Positions 1 to 7,179 of a DNA stretch of 27,293 nt are shown piece by piece. The notes under the pieces are model-generated. The model saw only the letters and a list, made by a program, of their open reading frames with translations, was not told the origin of the DNA and searched no databases. How positions within the stretch are numbered: position 1 is the first letter of the stretch; each line of letters starts with the position of its first letter. A program made the translations under genes and the position numbers. The stretch covers positions 1 through 27,293 of the IMG/VR virus record IMGVR_UViG_3300017991_000351; one strand, given 5' to 3'. Origin of the DNA: a virus.

Positions 1-112
1 AGGGTTGACCACGGCTGAGGAGGAGGTGGTCCCGGTGAGGTTCAAGACGGTGTGCTCCATATTTAGAGGCATGGCTTTGGCCAGATCCAGGACGGTGAGG
101 ATGGCCGATTAA
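1..112 (+). CDS. C-terminal end of an unknown upstream gene (partial)
   Basis: The only frame open from the left edge in the + direction ends with TAA at 110-112; the other two + frames stop within the first 20 bases. About 36 residues are visible, starting GLTTAEEEVV and ending in a basic stretch with SIFRGMALARSR before VRMAD. The residues give no recognisable family. Position two genes upstream of the large terminase makes a DNA-packaging or late-regulatory role possible, but nothing in the visible part shows it. It is followed by a 62-base gap and then the next gene on the same strand. Confidence 0.5.
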   Translation, partial: GLTTAEEEVVPVRFKTVCSIFRGMALARSRTVRMAD

Positions 113-174
113 GGTTATAGTAACTCGTACTTTGGATATAACGAGATTTTGACCTATTTTATCAGGAGGTTGTG

Positions 175-975
175 ATGGCGAAAAAAGGGGGTCCAGTGAG
201 GGCCGGTGTTTTGCGGGGGTCTTTGGTGAAGGCCGGGGTGATCAAGAGCAACGCTCAGGTCACGAAATCCAAGGGGTTGATCGGGAATACGTCCACTTAT
301 GCCCGGTTTGCGGAGGCCGGGAAGGCGTTTGGTAAGGGTATGAGTGCCGTGGGCTTCACCGTGAAGGAGTTGGAGGAGGCGTTTCGGAGGATGAACGGGG
401 TGTTGACGCCGGAGGGAACCGTGTGGGAGCGTGGAGCGGAGTATCACATTAAGAAGCTCATCAGCGTGGTGATGGATCTGGACGTAGATCCGAAAGCCAA
501 GATCGAATCGGTACAGAAGGCCGTCGAATTCGGACTCATCTCCCCTTCCGGCGTGGAGGTCTTGATGGAGAGGGTGGAGAAGCTCCATCCCAAAGCAGTG
601 GTGAAGGATCTTGGAGCCTCTCATGAGACGGCGGCGGAGTTGCTCAGGTCAGGGATCATCACGCCCAATGAAGCCCGTAAGATGCTTGGCTTGGGAGCGC
701 CCCATACCTCCGTACACACCGTCCCGGCGGCGGCTGACATGCTCCTTGACATCAAGCCTCTCAAGGGAGGGTTTGACCCTGCCATGATGGTCAATCCGGA
801 GCAGTTTCGGACCGCATGGGACCGTGACGGCAACCTCTTGGGGGTGATGCCCCTGGACGCCAAGGGAGCGGTGAGGTTGGCCAACGCTAAGGTGAAGGCT
901 CCTGATCCTGGAGGGGTACGGAGGGCTTATGCCAGCGTTATCAATAGGTTAAGACGCGCACATATGTGCAACTGA
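175..975 (+). CDS. Unknown 266-aa protein in the small-terminase position
   Basis: ATG at 175 is preferred because AGGAGG at 164-169 lies 5 bases upstream; the in-frame GTG at 172 is too close to it. The N-terminus is basic (MAKKGGPVRAG), and the centre (about residues 61-135) looks helical and charged. Residues 155-173 contain GIITPNEARKMLGL, a motif like that near the end of HK97-family portal proteins; the portal here has a related GVTPNDIRELLGF. I do not recognise the family. Small terminase subunits are often encoded just before the large subunit, so that role is an inference from position only. No helix-turn-helix could be confirmed by eye. The last codons overlap the first palindrome of the cluster at 958-1049. 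Confidence 0.8.
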   Translation: MAKKGGPVRAGVLRGSLVKAGVIKSNAQVTKSKGLIGNTSTYARFAEAGKAFGKGMSAVGFTVKELEEAFRRMNGVLTPEGTVWERGAEYHIKKLISVVMDLDVDPKAKIESVQKAVEFGLISPSGVEVLMERVEKLHPKAVVKDLGASHETAAELLRSGIITPNEARKMLGLGAPHTSVHTVPAAADMLLDIKPLKGGFDPAMMVNPEQFRTAWDRDGNLLGVMPLDAKGAVRLANAKVKAPDPGGVRRAYASVINRLRRAHMCN

Positions 976-1049
976 TTTTTGATGCACATATGTGCCTAAA
1001 AATAGGATGCACACGTGTGCATTTTTAGCTGATTGCACACGTGTGCAAT
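958..1049. promoter_or_regulatory. Cluster of four palindromic sites upstream of terminase
   Basis: Four perfect inverted repeats occur in a row: GCACATATGTGC at 958-969 and 984-995, then ATGCACACGTGTGCAT at 1007-1022 and ATTGCACACGTGTGCAAT at 1032-1049. Centres are spaced 26, 25 and 26 bp apart. The common core is GCACAYRTGTGC. They fill the gap between the preceding gene and the terminase ribosome binding site. Two further copies occur at 12415 and 22402. Dispersed identical palindromes in gaps point to a dimeric DNA-binding protein; which one cannot be told from this window. Confidence 0.75.
979..1008 (+). promoter_or_regulatory. Possible weak promoter inside the palindrome cluster
   Basis: TTGATG at 979-984 and TAGGAT at 1003-1008 each match four of six consensus bases, with an 18-base spacer. 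The second palindrome (984-995) lies in the spacer and the third (1007-1022) would cover the start region. This geometry fits a promoter blocked by a bound regulator. The matches are modest and could be chance. Confidence 0.3.
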
Positions 1050-1064
1050 GGATTTGGAGGGTGA

Positions 1065-4007
1065 ATGGCTGAGGCGGATGCCATTTTTGACGGGCTGACA
1101 CCGGAGGAGCAAGCCGTGGTGGTCCAGATTGCCACGGAGATGGAGGATGAGGGTCGTTCCGTGACTCTGGAGGCCATGTTGGGCATGGAGTATGACTACT
1201 TCCTACCTGATATGGAGACCTTCCTCACGGATGACTACTATATGGGACAGACTGGCCGGAGCCTCTACCCCAAGCTCCTGGATGACCTCATTGAAATCTT
1301 TGAGGGAGGCCCGTACATCGAAATCCACCTCACCGGAGGCATTGGGTGGGGTAAATCCACGGTGGCGGAGTTCATAATGGCCCGGATGATAGCCGAATGT
1401 TGGGTCCACAAAGACCCGGCGGCTGCTTTTGGACTCATGCCGGGGTCAACCATCTCGTTCGTGAACATCTCAGTGAGTGAATCTCAGGCCCGGAGGGTCA
1501 TTTTCAAGGGCCTCTACCAAAAAGTGGCCAGATCGCCGTTTTTCAAGGAGCATTGCCGGTCAGACCCCCGAGTGGTGACGGAATTGCGCTTCCCCAAGGA
1601 GCTTTGGATGGCCCCGGTGGCCTCTACGGACAGTTCAGTGCTCGGATTGGACCTTTGGGGAGGGATTATGGATGAGTGCGTGACTGGAGACTCCCTGATT
1701 TTGATGGGGGATGGTACGCAAAAACGGGCTGACGCCGTGAGGACCGGTGAATTGGTCCAGTCGGTGGATTTTAAGTCCGGAAGGTCCGTGAGCGGGGAGG
1801 TGGAGGTTCGTAAGTCTACGGTTCAGGAGTGTGTGGAGCTTGAGCTTGACAACGGGAGCGTTCTCAGGGGATCGTTGGACCATCCCATACTTGTGGTTCG
1901 TGATGGGAAGTTGACTTTTGAATTATTGGGCGCTATCATTGATGAGAGTGTGGTAGTATTAAAGGAGGCGTTCAATGAACAAGTCGGAGAAGATATCCAG
2001 AGCTATGAAAGCAAAGTGGGCGGACCCGGAATACCGGGAGAAGATGTCCAAGATGCGCCGGGAACGGAAAGACCTTGTGGCGATATCCAAGGAGAACCTT
2101 CCCAAAACCGGGAGGGGGGAGGACAACCCCTTTTATGGCCGGAACCATTCTCCCGAAGCCAAGAAAAAGGTGGGGGATGCCAACCGTGGGCGCAAGGCGT
2201 CCAAGGAAACCCGTGCCAAGATGAGTGCGGCTCGCAAGGGGAAGCCTTGCCATACGGAGGAGTTCAAGGAGAGACTCAGGGAGAGAAATCGGACACGTGT
2301 TTTTCGGCATACCCCGGAATCAAGGGCCAAGATATCAAAATCGAGCGCATGGGCCTTGAGGAAGGGAGATTTTCGTTACTTGGGCAAGGCGGAGACAGTG
2401 AAAGGCGGAGTTGTGGGGTTTCGGAGCCTCTACGAGTTGCGGGCGCTGGAGCTTTTGGAGGAGTTGCTCGTGGTTCAGTCATTCAATTACGAGAGCATTT
2501 CCGTTCCTTATCGTTGGGATGGGGTGGACCGTCACACCGTCCCGGATTTTGTGGCTCAAATGGGAGACAAGACCGTGGTGATCGAGGTAAAGCCCCTTGG
2601 CTACACCTATGCGAAGAAAGAAAAAGCAAAGTTGGCCGCTGTAATAGCGTATTGTCAGGCTCACGGGATGGAGTTTCAGGTCTGGACCGAAGATATACTT
2701 TGGCCCGCGTCAAATCCAAGAGGTTCTTGGGTGCCTTACCTACCTTTAGCCTATGTGTCAGACCTTGGCAAGTCTTTATTGCGAATGGAGTAGTCACTCA
2801 TAACACCAATTTCATGACCGTCGTGGAGAAGTCCAAGGCCGCTGGAAGGGGAAATAAGCGGTTTGATCTTGCGGAGAGCGTCTACTACTCCATCCAGAGG
2901 AGGATGAAATCGAGGTTCATGGACGCCGGGACCATCCCCGGTAAGCTGGTGATTGTCTCCTCCAAGAACTACCCGGACACCTTCATGGAAAGGAGGATCA
3001 AAGAGGTCCGTGACACCGGTGAGGAGGGGGTTTTCATCCGAGACTATGCCACTTGGGAGCCAAAACGGTCCGGAACGTACTCAGGGGTCACTTTTCCGGT
3101 TGAGGCCGGTAGTATTTCCCACACCTCCCGGATTTTGGATGAGGAACAGGCTAAAAATTCGGTGGGCACGATTGTATGGGTGCCAGAGGAGTTCCGAAAG
3201 GACTTTGAGAGGGACATTGATCAGGCCGTGAGGGACTTGGCTGGCATCGCCACGGCCACCATCAACCCCTATTTCAAGGATTTTCGGAGGGTTTTCAACT
3301 CCATTGATGACCGAATCCACCCATTCACGGCTGAGGCTACCAATCTCCTGGACGGGGCCGACTTTATCAAGGCCGCTCTCGTGGAGCAGGAACAGCGGAC
3401 CTTAAAATTCAAGCCCCGTTTGTTTCCAGAGGCTCCAAGGTGGGTCCACGTAGACCCGTCCGTCTCGGGGGACGCCACCGGCATTGCCATGGGGCATGTG
3501 GCTGGCCTCATCGAGATCGACAAGAGGGATGATGACACGGAGGAGTGGAAAAAAGAGGACGCTCCCCTCATTTGCATTGACTTTATGCTCAGGGTGGTGC
3601 CTCCTCCCGGCGGGGAGATCAGATTTGGGAGTGTACGCCAACTGGTGTATAATCTTACTGAGATGGGGTTCAACATACGTGGAGTATCCTATGACTCCTA
3701 CCAGAGCCGGGAATCCCTCCAGCATTATCGGGAACGCGGTTACCAAGCGGAGCAGTTTTCCGTGGAGAAGGAGGACGCCTACAAGCTCCTCAAGGATGCG
3801 TTTTATGAAGGGCGGATCAAGTTTTACAAATACGCTCCGGTCCTCAAGGAATTGCGGCAACTTGAGCACGATGGCAAAACCGGGAAGGTGGATCATCCTC
3901 CTGGAGGCTCCAAGGACGTTGCGGACGCCCTTTGCGGCGTTGTGGTGGGCCTCATGAGGGTAATGCAAGTCTCAAGCAAGGTAAAATACGGGGTTCAGGT
4001 GTTCTAA
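1065..4007 (+). CDS. terL: Large terminase subunit (ATPase/nuclease) interrupted by an intein
   Basis: This is the DNA-packaging motor, which translocates DNA into the prohead through the portal and cuts it. The 980-aa precursor contains a Walker A motif GGIGWGKST (residues 91-99) and a Walker B ending LWGGIMDE (residues 197-204). An intein follows immediately at Cys205 and ends at Asn580, with Thr581 as the +1 residue. The spliced protein would be 604 aa, normal for TerL. The RNase H-like nuclease domain follows: HVDPS with Asp797, SYDS with Asp877, and DVADAL with Asp951/Asp954 are the likely metal ligands. ATG at 1065 follows TTGGAGGG. The stop overlaps the next start as TAATG. Splicing is required to restore the ATPase site. 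Confidence 0.96.
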   Translation: MAEADAIFDGLTPEEQAVVVQIATEMEDEGRSVTLEAMLGMEYDYFLPDMETFLTDDYYMGQTGRSLYPKLLDDLIEIFEGGPYIEIHLTGGIGWGKSTVAEFIMARMIAECWVHKDPAAAFGLMPGSTISFVNISVSESQARRVIFKGLYQKVARSPFFKEHCRSDPRVVTELRFPKELWMAPVASTDSSVLGLDLWGGIMDECVTGDSLILMGDGTQKRADAVRTGELVQSVDFKSGRSVSGEVEVRKSTVQECVELELDNGSVLRGSLDHPILVVRDGKLTFELLGAIIDESVVVLKEAFNEQVGEDIQSYESKVGGPGIPGEDVQDAPGTERPCGDIQGEPSQNREGGGQPLLWPEPFSRSQEKGGGCQPWAQGVQGNPCQDECGSQGEALPYGGVQGETQGEKSDTCFSAYPGIKGQDIKIERMGLEEGRFSLLGQGGDSERRSCGVSEPLRVAGAGAFGGVARGSVIQLREHFRSLSLGWGGPSHRPGFCGSNGRQDRGDRGKAPWLHLCEERKSKVGRCNSVLSGSRDGVSGLDRRYTLARVKSKRFLGALPTFSLCVRPWQVFIANGVVTHNTNFMTVVEKSKAAGRGNKRFDLAESVYYSIQRRMKSRFMDAGTIPGKLVIVSSKNYPDTFMERRIKEVRDTGEEGVFIRDYATWEPKRSGTYSGVTFPVEAGSISHTSRILDEEQAKNSVGTIVWVPEEFRKDFERDIDQAVRDLAGIATATINPYFKDFRRVFNSIDDRIHPFTAEATNLLDGADFIKAALVEQEQRTLKFKPRLFPEAPRWVHVDPSVSGDATGIAMGHVAGLIEIDKRDDDTEEWKKEDAPLICIDFMLRVVPPPGGEIRFGSVRQLVYNLTEMGFNIRGVSYDSYQSRESLQHYRERGYQAEQFSVEKEDAYKLLKDAFYEGRIKFYKYAPVLKELRQLEHDGKTGKVDHPPGGSKDVADALCGVVVGLMRVMQVSSKVKYGVQVF
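1677..2804 (+). other. Intein in terminase, with an out-of-frame nuclease gene nested inside
   Basis: The 376-residue intein starts with Cys1 (CVTGDSLILMGDGT, block A). A block B-like segment, VLRGSLDHPIL, has Ser in place of the usual Thr of TxxH. It ends FIANGVVTHN followed by Thr, a textbook C-terminal splice junction with penultimate His and terminal Asn. The HINT N-part covers roughly intein residues 1-100 and the C-part roughly residues 340-376 (from about 2694). Between them lie some 240 in-frame codons that encode a Gly/Gln/Pro/Ser-rich sequence with no domain I recognise. The same DNA encodes a nuclease in the +1 frame. The insertion follows the Walker B Asp-Glu of TerL. Confidence 0.92.
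1975..2793 (+). CDS. Homing endonuclease candidate (NUMOD3 repeats + PD-(D/E)xK nuclease)
   Basis: This 272-aa gene lies wholly inside the terminase intein, in the +1 frame. ATG at 1975 has AAAGGAGG at 1961-1968, an ideal ribosome binding site, and the same frame has stops TAG at 1954 and TAA at 1960 just upstream. Residues about 48-92 (NPFYGRNHSPEAKKK, then KASKETRAKMSAARKGK) match NUMOD3 DNA-binding modules, known from homing nucleases; a partly similar segment follows at 112-123. The catalytic part resembles TnsA-like PD-(D/E)xK enzymes: FRSLYELRAL with Glu154, VPDF with Asp191, and IEVKP with Glu204/Lys206. Recognisable nuclease sequence ends near TEDIL (residue 242); the last 30 residues come from DNA that encodes the intein C-part in the other frame. 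The presumed role is cutting intein-free terL alleles. The fold assignment is by eye. Confidence 0.88.
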   Translation: MNKSEKISRAMKAKWADPEYREKMSKMRRERKDLVAISKENLPKTGRGEDNPFYGRNHSPEAKKKVGDANRGRKASKETRAKMSAARKGKPCHTEEFKERLRERNRTRVFRHTPESRAKISKSSAWALRKGDFRYLGKAETVKGGVVGFRSLYELRALELLEELLVVQSFNYESISVPYRWDGVDRHTVPDFVAQMGDKTVVIEVKPLGYTYAKKEKAKLAAVIAYCQAHGMEFQVWTEDILWPASNPRGSWVPYLPLAYVSDLGKSLLRME

Positions 4008-4309
4008 TGCCTACATGGGAGGAAGCGGTAAAAGCACGGAACTTGGCTCAACGTCTGAAGGCCAAGCAACAAGAGGATGCCACAAAGGAGGCCGACTCTC
4101 GCAAGTGCGGGAACTGTGGCAAACCCGTGAAAGCGGCTGACTCTTTTTGTTGGAATTGTGCCCACCCTTTGGAGGGTGACTGGATCAAGACGTGTAAAAT
4201 ATGTAAACGCCTTTTCAAGACCGTCAAGCCCAAGGAGCGGGACACGTGCAACCGGTGTGAGGGTAAGATGCGGAGAGAACAAGACGTGCCGGGGTTATTC
4301 CGGTATTAG
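4007..4309 (+). CDS. Small double zinc-ribbon protein
   Basis: A 100-aa protein whose ATG overlaps the terminase stop codon (TAATG), implying translational coupling. After a charged helical N-terminus (residues 1-33) come two four-cysteine knuckles: Cys34/37/48/51 (CGNCGKP, CWNCAHP) and Cys63/66/81/84 (CKICKRL, CNRCEGK). This spacing is that of a double zinc ribbon. Proteins of this kind are often nucleic-acid or protein adaptors. Sitting between terminase and portal, it could take part in packaging, but this is inference. It is followed directly by the portal ribosome binding site, which overlaps its stop codon. Confidence 0.85.
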   Translation: MPTWEEAVKARNLAQRLKAKQQEDATKEADSRKCGNCGKPVKAADSFCWNCAHPLEGDWIKTCKICKRLFKTVKPKERDTCNRCEGKMRREQDVPGLFRY

Positions 4310-4318
4310 GAGGACGCT

Positions 4319-7093
4319 ATGGGACAGACTGGAAATCGAGGGACCAAAACTCGTAGAGGCTCTCGTGGAGCTAAAAAGACCGGAAAGCCACTTGAGAGGG
4401 TGGTAAACGCTGAGGAAGGAGTGGTGGTCAAGGTCTTGGAGTTCGGCGGAGATACTCCAGCCCGTGGATCCTCAAAACAGCTACTCCCGGACCTCTTTGA
4501 ATCGGTGGTCCAGGAAGGGGAGGTGATCCGGCCTCTCTACGATCCCCTCCTTTGGGCCATGCTCCTGGAGCAAAACGTCCGCTTGAACCGGTGCATTGGG
4601 GCCATGGCTCTCAATACCGTTGGTTTGGGCTTTGAATTGGCTCCTCTCCGGGAAACCAAAGAGTTCAATGAGGAGAACGCCAAGAACATCGAGGATGAGA
4701 GGGCACGGTTGATGCCCTTGTTCAAGTACCCCAACCCCGAATACTCCTTTGAGGAGATGATGCAGTGGATCAAGACCGATGAGGAGGCTGAGGGGCAGTC
4801 CTACATGGAGGTTACCAGAGACGGGAAGGGGGAGATTGACGGGATGTACCATGCTCCCGGCCACACCATCCGCGTCATGGCCAAAGGAGAGGGCTTCCTC
4901 CAGATGAGGACGGGCATTGGGTCCGAATCATTCCTATTCTCTCCCGGAAAAACGTCCAAGGACTCCGTGGAGAAGGTCTATTTCAAGAATTTCGGGGACA
5001 AAAGGCTCATGGACAAGAACAATGGGGAGTTTGGTGAGGTGGTTCCACGGGAGGATCAGGCCAACGAGCTTATCATGTTCAAAATCTACTCTCCCCGGTC
5101 CTCCTACTACGGAGTGCCCCGTTTCGTGGCGGCTGCTCCGGCCATATCCGGTAACCGCCTAGCACAGTTGAGAAATGTGGCCTTCTTTGAGAACGACGCC
5201 ACCCCGAGACTGGCCGTTATCGTGTCCGGAGGGACGCTAGATTCCGGGTCCGTGAAGATGATCCAAAATTTCATCGAAGCCAAGGGCAAGGGAGTGGCCA
5301 ATTACGGACGGGTCATGGTCCTTCAGCCTGAAGCCAAGGAGGCCGTTCCAGGAGCGGAGGTAGGCAACGCCAAGATTGACCTCATGCCGCTCACCGTGGG
5401 GGTCACTGAGGACGCTTCCTTCACCCGTTACCTCATGCTCAACGATGAGATCATAAGGGAGGCGTTCGGCATCGGCAAGATTTTCTTGGGGACAGCGGAT
5501 GACGTGAACCGGGCGTGTTATTCGGAGGATACTGAGACGCTTACCAAGGGCGGCTGGAAAAAGTTTGAGGAGTTGACGGGAGATGAGGAGGTGCTTGCCG
5601 TAGACCCTAAAACTGGAAAGGGGGAGTACCTTCGGCCCGACAAACTTTGTGTTTACCCCTACCAAGGGAAAATGGTGGAGGTGGAAAATAGGGGAACGTC
5701 CTTTAAGGTGACCCCCGACCATAAGGTATTATTTAGGTCCGGAACTGATGACCGGAATGGGTGGGTACAAGGAGAGGCTCAAGAGATGGCAAAATACTCT
5801 CGCTTTAGGGTGAGAGTATCCCCTGAATTCCGGGACAATGACGTTGATCAAGCGTTTTTCTTGCTCCCTGGAGTGGAAGTGAGGCACGGAGCCAACGACG
5901 CATCTCGTGAACGGAATAAGGGACCGTGGAAAATACCTACGGAGGCGTGGAGCAAGTTTATAGGGTATTTTGTGACGGAAGGCTTCCTTGGGGACGTGGA
6001 AAAGACGGGGCGGTATGTTGTTGGATTATCTCAAAATGAGCGCATTTATCCAGACAAGGTGCGAGATATCAGGGAATTTCTAGACGAATTTCCGTTGGCT
6101 TTTTCGGAGTCCTCTTATGATGACGGGATGGTGAGGTGGACCATCTCGTGGAAGGCGCTTTGGATCTATTTGGAGGCAAATTGTGGTCGTGGGGCGGAAA
6201 ATAAACACCTTCCTCCTACTTTTAGGGGGTGGGGAAACCCCTCTCTTGAACGCCTTTTTTGGGCCATGGTAGATGGTGATGGCCATGTTTATCAAACAAA
6301 GGGTAAGGTGTCTGGATATTACTATTCCATATCGGGCAAATTGGTTGATGACTTTCAAGAGCTTTGCGTGTTGACTGGTAGACGGGGACAGGTTTGCTCC
6401 CTTCAAGATCCGCGTCCTAATCGCAAGCCGGGCTTCAAGGTGCATTGGGCTGAACGTGACAAAATTTCCGTCTATCAAGATTCTTGCATTGAGGTTGATT
6501 ATGACGGCAAGGTGTATTGTTTCGCGCTCCCCAAGCATCACTTTTATGTGACACGACGGAACGGAAAGTTGGCAGTTCAAGGGAACACGGCGTTCACCAT
6601 GAAGCAAATTACGATGGAGCAAGTCTTTGAGCCGGAGATCAAACGCTACGAGCATCGTCTCAACATCACCATCATGCGGGATCTTGGAGCCAAGTACACG
6701 AAGCTCCGGTTCAAGCGTCCCCGGATGACCGACGTGACTCAAGAGGCTCTGGCCTATGCCACGCTGGCGGCGGCTGGAGGCGTGACCCCCAATGACATCC
6801 GTGAACTTCTTGGCTTTGATGACTTTGCCGCTGATTGGGCCAACACCCCAATTTCAGTTCTCAAGATGGGTTACACGGAGGGTGACGTGGAGCAACCGCC
6901 CAACGTAGAGGAGGAGCCGGGGGCTGGCCGTCCTCCGGCGGGTCCAAAAACGGATGATCCTGAAGGGGACAGGAAACGAATTGAGAAGCTCTACGGGGAG
7001 GCTACCGGCTACCGTGGGGGACTTAATGTGATCGCTGATGGAGACCCTTTGGAGGTGTTGAAAACTCTCCGCAATATTGCGATAGAGGGGTGA
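4319..7093 (+). CDS. Portal protein interrupted by an intein
   Basis: Dodecameric head vertex protein through which DNA is packaged; it anchors terminase and later the neck. The precursor is 924 aa; removing the 357-residue intein leaves 567 aa. The portal core is recognisable from PLYDPLLWAMLLEQN (about residues 73-87), SSYYGVPRF (about 263-271) and the following FFENDATP. After the intein comes EPEIKRYEHRLN and, near residue 820, GVTPNDIRELLGF. The intein is inserted within VNRA/TAFTM, just after the segment GKIFLGTADD where the portal approaches its conserved helix. AGGAGG at 4308-4313 sets ATG 4319. The C-terminus is acidic and Pro-rich before a final helix. Confidence 0.93.
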   Translation: MGQTGNRGTKTRRGSRGAKKTGKPLERVVNAEEGVVVKVLEFGGDTPARGSSKQLLPDLFESVVQEGEVIRPLYDPLLWAMLLEQNVRLNRCIGAMALNTVGLGFELAPLRETKEFNEENAKNIEDERARLMPLFKYPNPEYSFEEMMQWIKTDEEAEGQSYMEVTRDGKGEIDGMYHAPGHTIRVMAKGEGFLQMRTGIGSESFLFSPGKTSKDSVEKVYFKNFGDKRLMDKNNGEFGEVVPREDQANELIMFKIYSPRSSYYGVPRFVAAAPAISGNRLAQLRNVAFFENDATPRLAVIVSGGTLDSGSVKMIQNFIEAKGKGVANYGRVMVLQPEAKEAVPGAEVGNAKIDLMPLTVGVTEDASFTRYLMLNDEIIREAFGIGKIFLGTADDVNRACYSEDTETLTKGGWKKFEELTGDEEVLAVDPKTGKGEYLRPDKLCVYPYQGKMVEVENRGTSFKVTPDHKVLFRSGTDDRNGWVQGEAQEMAKYSRFRVRVSPEFRDNDVDQAFFLLPGVEVRHGANDASRERNKGPWKIPTEAWSKFIGYFVTEGFLGDVEKTGRYVVGLSQNERIYPDKVRDIREFLDEFPLAFSESSYDDGMVRWTISWKALWIYLEANCGRGAENKHLPPTFRGWGNPSLERLFWAMVDGDGHVYQTKGKVSGYYYSISGKLVDDFQELCVLTGRRGQVCSLQDPRPNRKPGFKVHWAERDKISVYQDSCIEVDYDGKVYCFALPKHHFYVTRRNGKLAVQGNTAFTMKQITMEQVFEPEIKRYEHRLNITIMRDLGAKYTKLRFKRPRMTDVTQEALAYATLAAAGGVTPNDIRELLGFDDFAADWANTPISVLKMGYTEGDVEQPPNVEEEPGAGRPPAGPKTDDPEGDRKRIEKLYGEATGYRGGLNVIADGDPLEVLKTLRNIAIEG
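5516..6586 (+). other. Portal intein with in-frame LAGLIDADG homing endonuclease
   Basis: The 357-residue intein starts with Cys (CYSEDTETLTKGGW) at portal residue 400. Block B is KVTPDHKVLF with T66xxH69. The endonuclease domain has two dodecapeptide motifs, FIGYFVTEGFLG (acid Glu155) and LFWAMVDGDGH (acid Asp255), the expected pair of metal-binding acids. The C-part reads GKVYCFALPKHHFYV and ends LAVQGN followed by Thr. The penultimate residue is Gly instead of His, an atypical but known variant. The domain is in frame with the portal, in contrast to the terminase intein. Confidence 0.94.
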
Positions 7094-7094
7094 C

Positions 7095-7124
7095 TTGACA
7101 AACCCCTTGGAATGTGTTTTTATA
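7095..7124 (+). promoter_or_regulatory. Candidate sigma70-type promoter after the portal gene
   Basis: A perfect TTGACA at 7095-7100 begins two bases after the portal stop codon. It is followed at 17-18 bases by the T/A-rich TTTTATA at 7118-7124. The surrounding 86-base gap is visibly more A+T-rich than its neighbours. The -35 box is ideal; the -10 box is imperfect. It would drive the two small genes that follow, up to the terminator at 7606. Confidence 0.55.
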
Positions 7125-7179
7125 GGTAGTGTAAAAGAGGACCACAATATTTGGTGGTTACAAACAAGGAGGAAAAGTT

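Noticed and set aside
115-142. Promoter upstream of the 175-975 gene (TATAAC at 137-142)
   Set aside because: The -10-like box is reasonable but the sequence 17 bases upstream (TTATAG) is a poor -35 box; too weak to list as a feature.
1975-2693. Sequencing error as explanation for the nuclease being out of frame
   Set aside because: Two compensating errors would be needed, and the +1 frame has its own upstream stops, ribosome binding site, ATG and stop. It cannot be fully excluded without reads.
3932-4006. Upstream in-frame extension of the zinc-ribbon gene into terL
   Set aside because: ATG at 4007 forms the TAATG overlap typical of this operon; the extra 25 residues are a shadow of the terminase C-terminus.
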